Source: Hufsiella arboris
GTDB taxonomy: Bacteria; Bacteroidota; Bacteroidia; Sphingobacteriales; Sphingobacteriaceae
Direction: 5' to 3'
Assembly: GCF_009834875.1 (NCBI RefSeq)
Contig: NZ_WVHT01000012.1
Span: forward strand, 1 to 64,000
Length of the DNA: 64,000 nt
Position numbers and translations under genes: made by a program. The notes under the pieces are model-generated. The model searched no databases. It was not told where the DNA came from and was given only the letters and a program-made list of their open reading frames with translations. Below, in pieces: positions 42,626 to 51,590 of the stretch (the stretch's first letter is position 1; every line of letters starts with the position of its first letter).

Positions 42626-42826
42626 ATGGATCCTGTAGATAACCTTTTCAATTACAAATACGGCATCTTCTACTTTAACAAAAACGATTATAGAACCGTA
42701 GTGCCTAAACAATCACGGGCAATGGGCTGGACTTTGAATTTCGCCAGCTGGAAAACATATATATTCCTGTTATTCATGCTCGTTATTGTTGTGGCATTTA
42801 CACTATTTTTAGGCCTCCGGAATTAA
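42626..42826 (+). CDS. Small membrane protein with a DUF5808 motif
   Basis: A 66-residue protein. The N-terminal part (KYGIFYFNKNDYRTVVPKQSRAMGWTLNFA) is the DUF5808 signature; the C-terminal part is one membrane helix (about 43-63, TYIFLLFMLVIVVAFTLFLGL). In larger proteins this motif follows a transporter-like membrane region, whereas here it stands alone. Function unknown. The acid phosphatase gene starts about 50 bases downstream. Confidence 0.75.
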   Translation: MDPVDNLFNYKYGIFYFNKNDYRTVVPKQSRAMGWTLNFASWKTYIFLLFMLVIVVAFTLFLGLRN

Positions 42827-42877
42827 ATCCAACAATTTTCCAGCTCACAAATTACTTCGGCATCCTTATCTTTGTTG

Positions 42878-43663
42878 ATGCTTAAAAGACTTTTATGCGT
42901 TGCACTGGTTTTTACAATTTCTAAATCGTACGCGCAGACTGAAAACTACCCATCCTACTCCCACGACAACGTTAATGCTGTTCTCTGGCAGCAATATTCT
43001 GGCGAGTACCGCGCTCTCTGTTTTCAAGGCTATAATTTTGCAAAGCTTAGTCTTGACCAGGCGCTGAAAACGAAATCGGCAAAGAAAAGATGTATCGTGG
43101 TTGATATTGATGAAACTGTTCTCGACAATTCGCCCGCTGAAGGTAAACAACTGCAAAAAGGCGGCGTGTTTAATTATAACGACTGGAAAGCATGGACGGA
43201 CCTTGCCAAGGCCGACACCGTTCCGGGCGCATTGAGTTTTTTGAAATATGCAGCGAAAAAAGGCGTGGAAACGTTTTATATCAGCAACCGGGGTTTGGAT
43301 GAGAGCGCTACAACATTAAAAAACCTTGTCGACTGGGGATTCCCGTTTGCGGATCAGAAACATTTGATGCTAAAAGACAAAACATCTAATAAAGAAGCTA
43401 GGCGCCAGGAAGTTCTTAAAAATTATAATATCGTAATGCTTTGCGGCGATAATCTTGGCGATTTCGCGGAAGTGTTTTACCAGCGCAATCAAACCGACCG
43501 AAACACCGCTGTGGACAGCTTGCGCAATGAATTTGGCAGAAAGTTCATTATGCTGCCCAATCCAATGTACGGCGACTGGGAATCCGCGATTTTCGATAAT
43601 AAAAAAGGATTAACAGAACAGGAAAAATCGGAGATTAAAAGCACGAAGCTGAAATCTTTTTAA
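42878..43663 (+). CDS. HAD acid phosphatase, lipoprotein e(P4)-like/class B family
   Basis: A 261-residue exported phosphomonoesterase. The start is ATG 42878, not an upstream TTG-TTG. The signal peptide ends near SYAQ (residue 20). The DDDD-type HAD motif is D76-I-D78-E-T-V-L-D; motif II is in YISNRGLDE; the acidic motif III region is VMLCGDNLGDFAE. SYSHDNVNAVLWQQYSGEYRALCFQGYNFA is the typical N-terminal segment of the 5'-nucleotidase e(P4) family. There is no lipobox Cys, so it is probably soluble and periplasmic rather than a lipoprotein. It would release phosphate from nucleotides. Confidence 0.9.
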   Translation: MLKRLLCVALVFTISKSYAQTENYPSYSHDNVNAVLWQQYSGEYRALCFQGYNFAKLSLDQALKTKSAKKRCIVVDIDETVLDNSPAEGKQLQKGGVFNYNDWKAWTDLAKADTVPGALSFLKYAAKKGVETFYISNRGLDESATTLKNLVDWGFPFADQKHLMLKDKTSNKEARRQEVLKNYNIVMLCGDNLGDFAEVFYQRNQTDRNTAVDSLRNEFGRKFIMLPNPMYGDWESAIFDNKKGLTEQEKSEIKSTKLKSF

Positions 43664-43703
43664 ACAATTAAGGCTTAGTTATGTAACTAAGCCTTAATTG
43701 TTT
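43662..43703. terminator. Bidirectional terminator
   Basis: A perfect 19-bp stem (AAACAATTAAGGCTTAGTT / AACTAAGCCTTAATTGTTT, loop atgt) includes or abuts the stop codons of both convergent genes, with A/T-rich ends suited to both directions. Confidence 0.9.
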
Positions 43704-43875
43704 ATTTCTTTTTGGGAACCTTTGCCCCTTCTTTCCGGGCTTCCGATAATCCGATTGCAACAGCCTGTTTCTTTGAAGTTACTTTTTTACCAGATCCGGA
43801 TTTCAGTTTTCCTTCTTTCATTTCGTGCATCGTATCATGCACCTTTTCCTGTGCTTTTTCTGAATATTTTGCCAT
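43702..43875 (-). CDS. DUF6496 small basic protein
   Basis: A 57-residue protein: MAKYSEKAQEKVHDTMHEMK, then GKLKSGSGKKVTSKKQAVAIGLSEARKEG. It is nearly the full DUF6496 family consensus. It is lysine-rich and probably nucleic-acid-binding or disordered; function unknown. ATG 43875 is preferred over one four codons upstream, which is not part of the family. Common in soil Bacteroidota and Proteobacteria, often in stress-associated neighbourhoods. Confidence 0.85.
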   Translation of the reverse strand: MAKYSEKAQEKVHDTMHEMKEGKLKSGSGKKVTSKKQAVAIGLSEARKEGAKVPKKK

Positions 43876-44050
43876 GATGTTTTCCAATTAGATATCAGGA
43901 TAACAAGAGAAAATGGAATTGGTTCATGATTGAAACTCGGGCCGTTTGTCTCCTTTAATAGCAGCATTAAAGAACCGATCGACACACCTTTCTTCACTTA
44001 AGTTCTTGCTATTTAAATCTGATTTGTATTTTAGCGCCAAATTTTAAAAC

Positions 44051-44269
44051 ATGGCAGACGAAACAAAAATATACACCAAGCAAGAAAGTTTAGAGCATTC
44101 AAACGCCAGCAGTCATTACATCATTATAGTTGCTGCCGTTGCAATTGGATTTTTAGGTGTTATTTTGCGCTTCTTTGGCGATAACAGCATGCTTGATCTT
44201 GCTTCCAATATTTTGTTAATTATCGGAATTATTATAGGCTTTAAAGCAGTTTTTACTATCCTGAAATAG
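44051..44269 (+). CDS. Small hypothetical membrane protein
   Basis: A 72-residue protein with a polar N-terminus (MADETKIYTKQESLEHSNAS) and two predicted membrane helices (about 23-41 and 48-70, HYIIIVAAVAIGFLGVILRF and LASNILLIIGIIIGFKAVF). Family not recognised. It is convergent with the patatin gene, two bases apart. Confidence 0.7.
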   Translation: MADETKIYTKQESLEHSNASSHYIIIVAAVAIGFLGVILRFFGDNSMLDLASNILLIIGIIIGFKAVFTILK

Positions 44270-44271
44270 CA

Positions 44272-45069
44272 TCAAGCTATTTTTAACGGCTTTTTTGTAA
44301 GATTTTTAAGCACTGGATTTGTTTGAATCATTTTCAGTGCACAATCATACCCCAACCAGTAAATTTCTTCCGTTTTACCAATGTCGAAAATGCTGGTTGC
44401 TCCCATTCCCTGAGGCTCGATAACTACGTCGCAAAGCGTGTACTTGTTTTCCATGTCGGCATTGGTTGACATGATAGCTGCACGTTCAATCAATTTTTTG
44501 AAATTAATAATCTTATCTACCACCGGTAAATGATTACAGGTCGAGCCGATTACAATGTCGCAATCCTTCCTGAGCGGTTCTACCGGAAAATTATTCAGGA
44601 CTCCGCCATCTACGTACATCTGGTTATTGATAATTACTGGCTTGAAAACGCCTGGAATAGCACAGGACGCCTGAATAGCTTTAATTAGTTCGCCGGACGA
44701 AAAATAGGTCAGCGTTCCTTCGCTGAAGTTTGTAGTAGCGATTGTCAATGGAACAGCTAGTCCTTCAAACGAGTTATGCGGAATCAGCTCTAAAAGAAGC
44801 TTTTGCGTGTTTTCAATACTTAGCAGCCCATTCGCGCCGAAGGAAGCACGGATAAATTTGAGAAGCTTTACTTTCAGAAATTCATACAAAATCTTTTCAG
44901 GATCGTGCCCTTGTGCAAACAACGCACCCACTATTGAGCCTGCGCTTGTTCCGCTGACGTGATCAATCTTAATGCCTGCATCGGTAAGCGCTTTCAGTAC
45001 GCCTAAATGTGCAATACCGCGAATTCCTCCGCCGGAAAGAACAATTCCAACTTTTAAATGATCGGCCAT
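44272..45069 (-). CDS. Patatin-like phospholipase
   Basis: A 265-residue serine hydrolase of the RssA/patatin family, probably a lipid acyl hydrolase at the inner membrane. It has the oxyanion-hole glycine stretch LSGGGIRGIAHLGVLKAL, the nucleophile elbow GTSAGS, and the catalytic Asp in DGGVLNNFPVEPLR. No signal peptide. It is three bases downstream of gldB, so the two are co-transcribed, although no functional link is established. Confidence 0.93.
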   Translation of the reverse strand: MADHLKVGIVLSGGGIRGIAHLGVLKALTDAGIKIDHVSGTSAGSIVGALFAQGHDPEKILYEFLKVKLLKFIRASFGANGLLSIENTQKLLLELIPHNSFEGLAVPLTIATTNFSEGTLTYFSSGELIKAIQASCAIPGVFKPVIINNQMYVDGGVLNNFPVEPLRKDCDIVIGSTCNHLPVVDKIINFKKLIERAAIMSTNADMENKYTLCDVVIEPQGMGATSIFDIGKTEEIYWLGYDCALKMIQTNPVLKNLTKKPLKIA

Positions 45070-45072
45070 AAA

Positions 45073-46110
45073 TTATACTGCGTTCTTTGGTTTGTATCTT
45101 GATTTATTCAATATCTGCTGACTGTCGCTATCTTGCATCAATTGCTGAACGGTAATATCAGGATTTTCCTGCATATATTTTTTTACTATTTGCCAGCCGA
45201 TGTAAACTCCAAGCTTAGGAGCCGATTCATTCTTTTCACCTAATTCCGGCGTAAACGGAGCTTCGGTTAAATAACCCTGTATCTTCATATAATCGGATTC
45301 ATATAAAAGGTTCTGATCCAGGAAATAGCCGTAGATATCCCCTTCATAATCCTTGCACCACTGAAGCTGTTTGGATGTATAGCCAATCTTTAAACTGTCG
45401 GATAAATCCGGCATGACCTGATCCATAAAATACATGATCTTCCCATTATAGATCATCTTGTCAAGCAATGTGGTTGAATTATCCTTCTCAGGAAAAAGCT
45501 CTTCCCGCGTAAATGCCTCCATAACACGTGGAGTAATATTTTCCGGCGTAAAGCGACGTGAAACATATGCCGGTATGCTTTCAATCAGTGCCGGGTAAAA
45601 CTTTGAATGTGAACCCAAAAACATATCAAGACCGATACCTATGTAATCATTTCCGATTGGTGTTTGCACCGTGAAGCCGGAGAGAAACGAAATAAGTCGT
45701 GGTACTTTTTGCTTCGGATAGTAATACAAAATATGCTTAAAGGCATCGTTCAATTCATTCTGCACGCCGTTCAGATCAGGAAACGTCTCATCAACCGTTT
45801 TCGATAACTCTTTGTAATCCTTTTGCTGCAAAACCACACGCAGATTCTTATAATACGAAGTATCGCTGGGATCGCCCACGTTCAACATTTCGCGCATGTA
45901 ATCGTTATAAAAAAAACCGTATTGTTTTTGCAGTTGCGGCGCTTTTACAGAAAGATTTGTTTGATCGAGTTCCTTCATCGACTGATCGAAGCGTTCTATT
46001 TTAAGATCAAGGTTAATATTGCTTACGTCTACCTTCTTTCTATTGCTGCATGAGGCAATGAATATGCTAATAAAAAAAAACAAATAGATTTGCCGGGATT
46101 TCAAGTACAT
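45073..46110 (-). CDS. gldB: Gliding motility lipoprotein GldB
   Basis: A 345-residue lipoprotein with lipobox FIASC (Cys21). The body matches GldB: LDLKIERFDQSMKELD, NDAFKHILYYYPKQKVPRLISFLSGFTVQTPIGNDYIGIGLDMFLGSHSKFYP, and KLGVYIGWQIVKKYMQENPDITVQQLM. GldB is needed for gliding in Flavobacterium and is conserved in non-gliding Bacteroidota too. Close to nadE, as often seen. The usual neighbour gldC is not found in this stretch. Confidence 0.93.
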   Translation of the reverse strand: MYLKSRQIYLFFFISIFIASCSNRKKVDVSNINLDLKIERFDQSMKELDQTNLSVKAPQLQKQYGFFYNDYMREMLNVGDPSDTSYYKNLRVVLQQKDYKELSKTVDETFPDLNGVQNELNDAFKHILYYYPKQKVPRLISFLSGFTVQTPIGNDYIGIGLDMFLGSHSKFYPALIESIPAYVSRRFTPENITPRVMEAFTREELFPEKDNSTTLLDKMIYNGKIMYFMDQVMPDLSDSLKIGYTSKQLQWCKDYEGDIYGYFLDQNLLYESDYMKIQGYLTEAPFTPELGEKNESAPKLGVYIGWQIVKKYMQENPDITVQQLMQDSDSQQILNKSRYKPKNAV

Positions 46111-46131
46111 TTTATTTTAGAGAAAAGCGAA

Positions 46132-46190
46132 AATATGAAACCATCATGATTTCTTCAAAATTCGGAAACGGGATGACATAAATCATGATA
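46132..46190 (+). promoter_or_regulatory. Leader stem-loop, copy 1
   Basis: It begins AATATGAAACCATCATG (46132-46148), identical to copy 2 at 46905. The 10-bp stem ATCATGATTT (46143-46152) / AAATCATGAT (46180-46189) lies about 75 bases before the barrel gene. It also lies in the divergent promoter region of gldB. Confidence 0.55.
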
Positions 46191-46222
46191 GCTTCGTCAC
46201 CATTAAAACAACAAATTAATAG

Positions 46223-46906
46223 ATGAAAAAACAGCTTCTGCTAATTGCCATCATTGTGTTAAGCGTAATTATTCTGCCATCATTATCCAAAGCGCAGGAA
46301 AAAGAAAAGAATTTCAGGTTGGGCTTTACTGCGACGCCGACTTTTGGATGGATGGATTTTAAATCCGGATATACACCTGGATCAAACGGCGATGGCTTAC
46401 GAACAGGGTTTTCATATGGCGTACTTGGCGATTTCGGCTTCTCGAAAAATTATTACTTTTCTTCAGGATTTTTAGTGACCACGATCAATTCGAAGGTAAA
46501 AACTGTGGCATCAAACAGCGGACCGGGTTCCGACATTTCTAATGCGGTTTACAAACTTCAATACCTTGAACTGCCTTTAACTCTTAAGCTTAAAACAGAT
46601 CCTGGAAAACTAGTTCGATTTTACGGGCAATTCGGCTTGGGTACAGGAATAACGATCGGAGCAAAACGTGATTTCAAGTTAACGAGTAATGGAATAGTGA
46701 CGGCCGACGAAAAAAACGTTTCGATTGATAACGAAAAAACGTTTCGCTTAAGTCTTATTGCAGGTGCCGGCGCTGAATGGAACATTGGGGCTAACACCAG
46801 CATTTTAACCGGTGTGACACTAAACAATGGTTTTACAGACGTGTTTTCTAATGGGCAATCAGCCCGAAATTCGTATGTAGCCTTAAACCTAGCGCTGTAT
46901 TTTTAA
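46223..46906 (+). CDS. Outer-membrane beta-barrel protein (PorT-like family)
   Basis: A 227-residue exported protein. The signal peptide ends near SKAQ (residue 24). The mature part is a small barrel of the OMP_b-brl_2 type: RLGFTATPTFGWMDF, GFSYGVLGDFGFSKNYYFSSGFLVTTI, YLELPLTLKLK, FYGQFGLGTGI, LIAGAGAEWNIG, ending in ALYF. Generic 'PorT family' annotation is likely, but specific identity with the T9SS component PorT is not supported. Preceded and followed by copies of the same leader stem-loop. Confidence 0.85.
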   Translation: MKKQLLLIAIIVLSVIILPSLSKAQEKEKNFRLGFTATPTFGWMDFKSGYTPGSNGDGLRTGFSYGVLGDFGFSKNYYFSSGFLVTTINSKVKTVASNSGPGSDISNAVYKLQYLELPLTLKLKTDPGKLVRFYGQFGLGTGITIGAKRDFKLTSNGIVTADEKNVSIDNEKTFRLSLIAGAGAEWNIGANTSILTGVTLNNGFTDVFSNGQSARNSYVALNLALYF

Positions 46907-46950
46907 TATGAAACCATCATGTGTATGAAAAAACTTCGTCGCACATGATC
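46905..46950 (+). promoter_or_regulatory. Leader stem-loop, copy 2 (before nadE)
   Basis: It starts with the same 17-mer AATATGAAACCATCATG (46905-46921). The stem ATCATGTG (46916-46923) / CACATGAT (46942-46949) differs from copy 1 at paired positions yet keeps pairing. It lies about 70 bases before nadE, and its first bases overlap the stop of the barrel gene. Confidence 0.55.
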
Positions 46951-46984
46951 GCCTCATCATCATTTAAAAACAATCTATTCTCTG

Positions 46985-48625
46985 ATGAAAATCGCACTCG
47001 CACAACTGAACTACCACATTGGAAACTTCGAATCCAATACCGATAAAATTATAGCTGCTATTGAAAAAGGGAAACAGCTGGGCGCCGACCTTGTCGTTTT
47101 TGCAGAGTTATCGGTATGTGGTTATCCGCCGCGTGATTTTTTAGAGTTTACGGAGTTTATTGAGCTTTGCGAGAACTCCGCCAAACAGATTGCTGCTGCA
47201 ACCAGCGGCATCGCCTGCATTATTGGTCTGCCGACCATCAATAATAATCCGCTTGGTAAAGACCTCTACAACTCGGCGATGTTTATTGAAAACGGCGAGA
47301 TAAAAGAAACGATCCATAAAACACTTCTGCCAAACTACGATGTGTTCGACGAGTACCGCTATTTCGAACCTTCTCAAACCACAAAATGCATTGATTTCAA
47401 AGGAAGCAGAATTGCCTTGACAATCTGCGAAGATCTTTGGAATATAAATGATAATCCGCTTTACATAGCCAACCCGATGGATGTGCTAATCGAAGAAAAG
47501 CCTGATTTGATGATCAACATCGCGGCATCACCATTTTCGTATAAACATGACGATGAACGCGACAAAGTATTGAGCGACAATAGCAAAAAATACAAACTTC
47601 CCTTGCTGTACGTGAACCAGGTTGGCTCTCAAACAGAGATCATTTTTGATGGAGGTTCCACAGTTTACGATGCAGATGGAAATCTGCTCGACGAAATGAG
47701 CTATTTCTCTGAGGATTTCAAGATCTATGAATTTGATAAAGGAGAAATTCTCGGCCTTGAGCCAACTATGCATAGTCCGCAAAGCGATGTCGAACAGATT
47801 CATGATGCATTAATTTTAGGCATCAGGGATTACTTCGAAAAATCCGGTTTTAAACAAGCGGTTCTTGGGCTTTCGGGAGGAATTGATTCCGCCGTAGTGT
47901 GCGCCTTAGCAGCAAAGGCCCTCGGTTCGCAAAATGTAATGGCCGTTTTAATGCCCTCAAAATTCTCGACGGCCCATTCAATAAAAGATGCGATCGATCT
48001 CGTAAATAACCTTAACTGTAAACACGAGATCGTGGCCATTAAGGACGCAGCACAAGCATTTGACAACATGCTGAAACCTGCTTTTAAAGGCCTGCCATTT
48101 AATATTGCCGAAGAAAATATCCAGGCACGATGCCGTGCTGTCGTAGTGATGGCAATGTCGAATAAGTTTGGCTACATTCTTCTGAACACATCCAATAAAA
48201 GCGAAGCGGCGGTAGGGTACGGAACGCTTTACGGCGACATGGCTGGTGCAATCTCGGTCATCGGCGATGTTTATAAGACACAGGTCTTTGAACTGGCGAA
48301 ATTTATCAACAAAGACGGCGAAATAATACCGGTTAATACGATTGTAAAACCCCCTTCGGCCGAATTGAGGCCAGATCAAAAGGATTCAGATTCACTTCCT
48401 GAGTATGATATTCTTGACAAAATACTCTACGAATACATCGAGTTAAAGAAAAGTTCAAGAGACATTATCGCCCAGGGCTTTGACGAAACGACCGTTCGCC
48501 GGGTTCTGAAACTGGTCAACATTGCAGAATTTAAACGCTACCAAACTCCGCCGATTTTGCGGGTTTCGCCTAAAGCATTTGGGATGGGAAGGCGGATGCC
48601 GATTGTTGGCAAGTATTTGATGTAG
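46985..48625 (+). CDS. nadE: Glutamine-dependent NAD+ synthetase
   Basis: A 546-residue two-domain enzyme converting nicotinate adenine dinucleotide to NAD+. The N-terminal glutaminase (nitrilase fold, about 1-260) has the Glu in FAELSVCGYPPRD, the Lys in HKTLLPNYDVFDE and the nucleophile Cys in LTICEDLW. The C-terminal synthetase has the P-loop GLSGGIDSAVV, NKSEAAVGYGTLYGDMAG and FGMGRRMPI. Length is normal for the bacterial two-domain type. Confidence 0.96.
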   Translation: MKIALAQLNYHIGNFESNTDKIIAAIEKGKQLGADLVVFAELSVCGYPPRDFLEFTEFIELCENSAKQIAAATSGIACIIGLPTINNNPLGKDLYNSAMFIENGEIKETIHKTLLPNYDVFDEYRYFEPSQTTKCIDFKGSRIALTICEDLWNINDNPLYIANPMDVLIEEKPDLMINIAASPFSYKHDDERDKVLSDNSKKYKLPLLYVNQVGSQTEIIFDGGSTVYDADGNLLDEMSYFSEDFKIYEFDKGEILGLEPTMHSPQSDVEQIHDALILGIRDYFEKSGFKQAVLGLSGGIDSAVVCALAAKALGSQNVMAVLMPSKFSTAHSIKDAIDLVNNLNCKHEIVAIKDAAQAFDNMLKPAFKGLPFNIAEENIQARCRAVVVMAMSNKFGYILLNTSNKSEAAVGYGTLYGDMAGAISVIGDVYKTQVFELAKFINKDGEIIPVNTIVKPPSAELRPDQKDSDSLPEYDILDKILYEYIELKKSSRDIIAQGFDETTVRRVLKLVNIAEFKRYQTPPILRVSPKAFGMGRRMPIVGKYLM

Positions 48626-48860
48626 GCTTGCCAGACGTCAGACACTTTAAAAGTGTCAGACATCTACGATCCACAATCCTTAGACACTGCTTCCAAAGTC
48701 TACCGAAGCCTTGCCCAGAAGCCTTCGAAGCTGCATCGAATGGAACCGGATGCTGCATTGAAACCGACTGAAAGCTGCATCGAATCCGACTGGAAGTACT
48801 TGGCGGGAAGAGTTTCCAAGTACTTGTCGACAGACCAGAAAAGTATCCATGGTCTTCGGA
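48626..48860. repeat. Repeat-rich intergenic segment after nadE
   Basis: Contains a palindrome GTCAGACACTTT/AAAGTGTCAGAC (48637-48661), then a patchwork of short repeats: AGCTGCATCGAAT twice (48729, 48773), CCGACTG twice, and the inverted pair AAGTACTTGG / CCAAGTACTT (about 48795-48828). An 82-codon frame across it has no protein character. The rest of the gap to 49165 holds copy D of the dispersed repeat. Confidence 0.5.
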
Positions 48861-49024
48861 TGAATTGTATGAAAAAGGTGTTGATAACTTCTGCTTTCTA
48901 ACAGATTATCGTGAAGATTTCTGAGTTGATGGTTTCCGTCTGTGGGGACACAGACCGAGGACCGTTACCCATCTATGAAATTAACTATTTAAAAAGCTAA
49001 AGTCGTGCTAATAACCACCGATAG

Positions 49025-49095
49025 TCCTGCCCTTCACTCATACTGCTCAGGCCTTATTCACAAGCCGGTATCCGTTACGGTCAGGTTTATAGTGA
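49025..49095 (+). repeat. Dispersed palindromic repeat, copy D (one arm)
   Basis: CCTGCCCTTCACTCATACTGC, TCAGGCCTTATTCACAAGCCGGTATCCGTTACGGTCAGGTTTA follows the left arm of copies C, E and G. The right half is missing. Confidence 0.65.
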
Positions 49096-49165
49096 GCGGA
49101 TGATCCTTCGAATCGAACCAACCGGCACAGAATGTATTTTGAATTTTTTGTCCCAGAAGGGTCTC

Positions 49166-50809
49166 TCAAAGAGGACCCTTCATCACCGGAATTTTTTGCT
49201 TTGTTCTTTTAAATTGCCCAACAACTAACAAGACTAAAAACACCCCGCTTCCCAAACATCCTGCGAAGGCTATATAATCACCATGCTTCACATAAAACGT
49301 AAGCGACTCGTTCAGGTTAATATCCTGCTTTAAAGCTGCCGGAACCCACCATTTTGTTTTCTGTACAACATCGCCGCGCTGATTAATAAAAGCTGAAATA
49401 CCGGTATTCGCGGAACGAGCAACCCAGCGCCTGGTTTCAATAGCTCTCAATTTTGCATAATCCAGGTGCTGATCTTTGCCCGAGGTATTTCCCCACCAGC
49501 CATCGTTGGTAACGACTGCGATAAACTGTGCCCCTTTTTGTACGTAGTCAGCTACATAACTGCCCCAAATTGATTCGTAGCAAATAACCGGCGCCGAACC
49601 GATTCCGCTTTGAGAATAAAAAACACTGGCTTCTTTTTGTCGCCCGTAGCCACCGGTTGTGCCGCCGAAGGCTGCAAACGCAGGTTTCAAAAAGCCGAGC
49701 GCGCTGGAATACGGGGTCTGCTCCACACCCGGGACCAATTTCGATTTATGGTAAAAATCTACCTTGGCCGAATTTTCTATTTGAATCGCCGCATTAAAGC
49801 TGTCGAAATACAATCGTGAGTTAGGATCAAATCTGGCGGTCTCCGTTTTAGCAGTATCATAGATCGCATAACTTTCGATACCTGAAATAACGTTGCCGTT
49901 TTTGTATTTAGCTAAGAAATTCTGGACGGTTAAAAAATCCCTGTTATCCCTTATCCGCTTTTCATCAACTTCAGCGGGGATTGCCGTTTCAGGCCAGATG
50001 AAGTATTCCGTATTTGGTTGGCCAATAGAATCAGAAAGCCTGATGAGATGATCAACCTGTTGCGATGAAGGGATCGAACCGAATTTTTCGTACGGATCAA
50101 TATTCGGCTGAACAACTACCACGTTTGCCGGATCGGATTTTTCTTCGTATCTCATGTATATCACCAACGATACGATAACCGGCACCAGGATAAGCGACAT
50201 GCTCCCGATAAAATAGTTCTTTCCCTTTTTTAAATCAGCGGCTTTAAACGCATAATACGTTTCTAAAACCAGGATATTGGACAATAAAATCCATAAAGTT
50301 CCCCCGTAAACGCCGGTCCATTCATACCATTGCGCCAGCTGATGAAACTGCGCAAAGCCGTTTCCTAATGTCATCCATGGGAAAGCCAGGTCCCAGCTTT
50401 GATGCAGATATTCGTAAGCGATCCAGAAAGAAATAAGGCCCGCGTAGCTCAACCATTTAGTGGTCACTTTTCGCAATCTGTAATAAAGCCAGAAAGCGAA
50501 CGTCATTAAAATTGCTGCCAGTCCAAATGGAATTAACGAAATAACTATCGCTACATACCAGGGCATAATCGCATGTAGAGAGTTGAAAACCCAGTAAATG
50601 CAGGATGTATTCCAGATAAAAAATGTGGCTAAGCACAGATTAAAAATCGTTTTACCTTTTCTTTTTAAATCAGTTGCTAAGATATTATCCACTGCAAATA
50701 ACAGCGGCACAAAAGCACCCAAAAGTAACGGCGAAGTAAACGGCATCGGCGGCCATGCCAGCCACAATAAAAAAGCGCTGCTAAGCGCCACGGCATAATT
50801 CTTTCTCAC
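49166..50809 (-). CDS. lnt: Apolipoprotein N-acyltransferase
   Basis: A 547-residue inner-membrane enzyme adding the third acyl chain to lipoproteins. The GTG start at 50809 directly follows the stop codon of the upstream gene with no gap. It has an N-terminal region with about six membrane helices, then a nitrilase-like periplasmic domain (about 225-500) with the triad in WPETAIPAE (Glu), FYHKSKLVPGVEQTP (Lys) and APVICYESIWG (Cys), and a final membrane helix. GTTGGYGRQKEASVF and NDGWWGNTSGKDQHLDYAKLRAIETRRWVARSANTGIS are strongly conserved. Confidence 0.95.
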   Translation of the reverse strand: MRKNYAVALSSAFLLWLAWPPMPFTSPLLLGAFVPLLFAVDNILATDLKRKGKTIFNLCLATFFIWNTSCIYWVFNSLHAIMPWYVAIVISLIPFGLAAILMTFAFWLYYRLRKVTTKWLSYAGLISFWIAYEYLHQSWDLAFPWMTLGNGFAQFHQLAQWYEWTGVYGGTLWILLSNILVLETYYAFKAADLKKGKNYFIGSMSLILVPVIVSLVIYMRYEEKSDPANVVVVQPNIDPYEKFGSIPSSQQVDHLIRLSDSIGQPNTEYFIWPETAIPAEVDEKRIRDNRDFLTVQNFLAKYKNGNVISGIESYAIYDTAKTETARFDPNSRLYFDSFNAAIQIENSAKVDFYHKSKLVPGVEQTPYSSALGFLKPAFAAFGGTTGGYGRQKEASVFYSQSGIGSAPVICYESIWGSYVADYVQKGAQFIAVVTNDGWWGNTSGKDQHLDYAKLRAIETRRWVARSANTGISAFINQRGDVVQKTKWWVPAALKQDINLNESLTFYVKHGDYIAFAGCLGSGVFLVLLVVGQFKRTKQKIPVMKGPL

Positions 50810-51421
50810 TTAAAACTGCGATAAAATATCAGCTTTCTTTTGTTCGTATTCCTCCTGGGTGATCAACTGCTTTTCAAACAGCGTTTTCAACTTCACCAGT
50901 TTTTGGGTCATTTCATCTTCAGGGGTTTCAATTGGTTTCGGCGGTTCGGGGGCTGGTTCCGTTTGAATACTCACCGGAATTGAAGCCGCGTTTTGGATAC
51001 GTTTTTCTTCAAGCTCAGCTTGCTTTCGCATCTCCCGTTCTTTATCCAGCTGCTGATTTGAAAACTGGTAAAGCTTCCTCGCCTGAACTTTGGGAATATA
51101 TTCTGTGGTAATATTTTCGCCAGACAAAGGAACGGCGGTGAATTTTGCACCGAAAAATTCTTCCTTAAATGAAACTTCTTTTAAATCTTTCCATGAGAAT
51201 ATTTCGAAGTTGGTTGTTAATCCCAGGTTGCCGGGAATACAAAAGAAAATTCGCTTATCGGTAATTACAATCGAATCAGGAATCAGCGTCACAGCCGGTT
51301 TTTTCTGCACGGCGACGTAGAGAATTGATTCACCCCCTGTAAGCATGTCCTTTAATTTCGTCAGAACCTTTTCAACGGTTTTCGGCTCTTGTTCGTCAGT
51401 TAAATATTGGTCGGTCCACAT
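50810..51421 (-). CDS. PH-domain/SHOCT protein
   Basis: A 203-residue soluble protein. A bacterial PH-like domain (about 15-130: GESILYVAVQKKPAVTLIPDSIVITDKRIFFCIPG, FSWKDLKEVSFKEEFFGAKFTAVP) is followed by a charged linker and a C-terminal SHOCT motif (LVKLKTLFEKQLITQEEYEQKKADILSQF). PH-SHOCT proteins are common and of unknown function, perhaps oligomerisation. Start at ATG 51421 (MWTDQYLTDEQEPKTVEKV); an in-frame ATG at 51463 would add 14 residues. Head-to-tail with lnt with zero spacing, so the two genes are co-translated. Confidence 0.8.
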   Translation of the reverse strand: MWTDQYLTDEQEPKTVEKVLTKLKDMLTGGESILYVAVQKKPAVTLIPDSIVITDKRIFFCIPGNLGLTTNFEIFSWKDLKEVSFKEEFFGAKFTAVPLSGENITTEYIPKVQARKLYQFSNQQLDKEREMRKQAELEEKRIQNAASIPVSIQTEPAPEPPKPIETPEDEMTQKLVKLKTLFEKQLITQEEYEQKKADILSQF

Positions 51422-51590
51422 GGTTATAGTCTGTTTCTTATTTTCTAATTCGAAGTTAATCACAATTGGTTTAAGGTATTTGTGATAGTATCTAAAATCG
51501 TTTATATGAATAACTTGTTTCTAAGAGTGTTGCGTTAAATGAGACGTGTCAATCATCAGAAGCGCAAGGCAGGTACTACTATCTAAGTCC

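Noticed and set aside
46223-46906. Identification as the T9SS component PorT
   Set aside because: Only the general small-barrel pattern is visible; length and motifs do not single out PorT itself.
48653-48901. 82-codon frame after nadE
   Set aside because: It is produced by the short repeats in this segment and shows no protein character.
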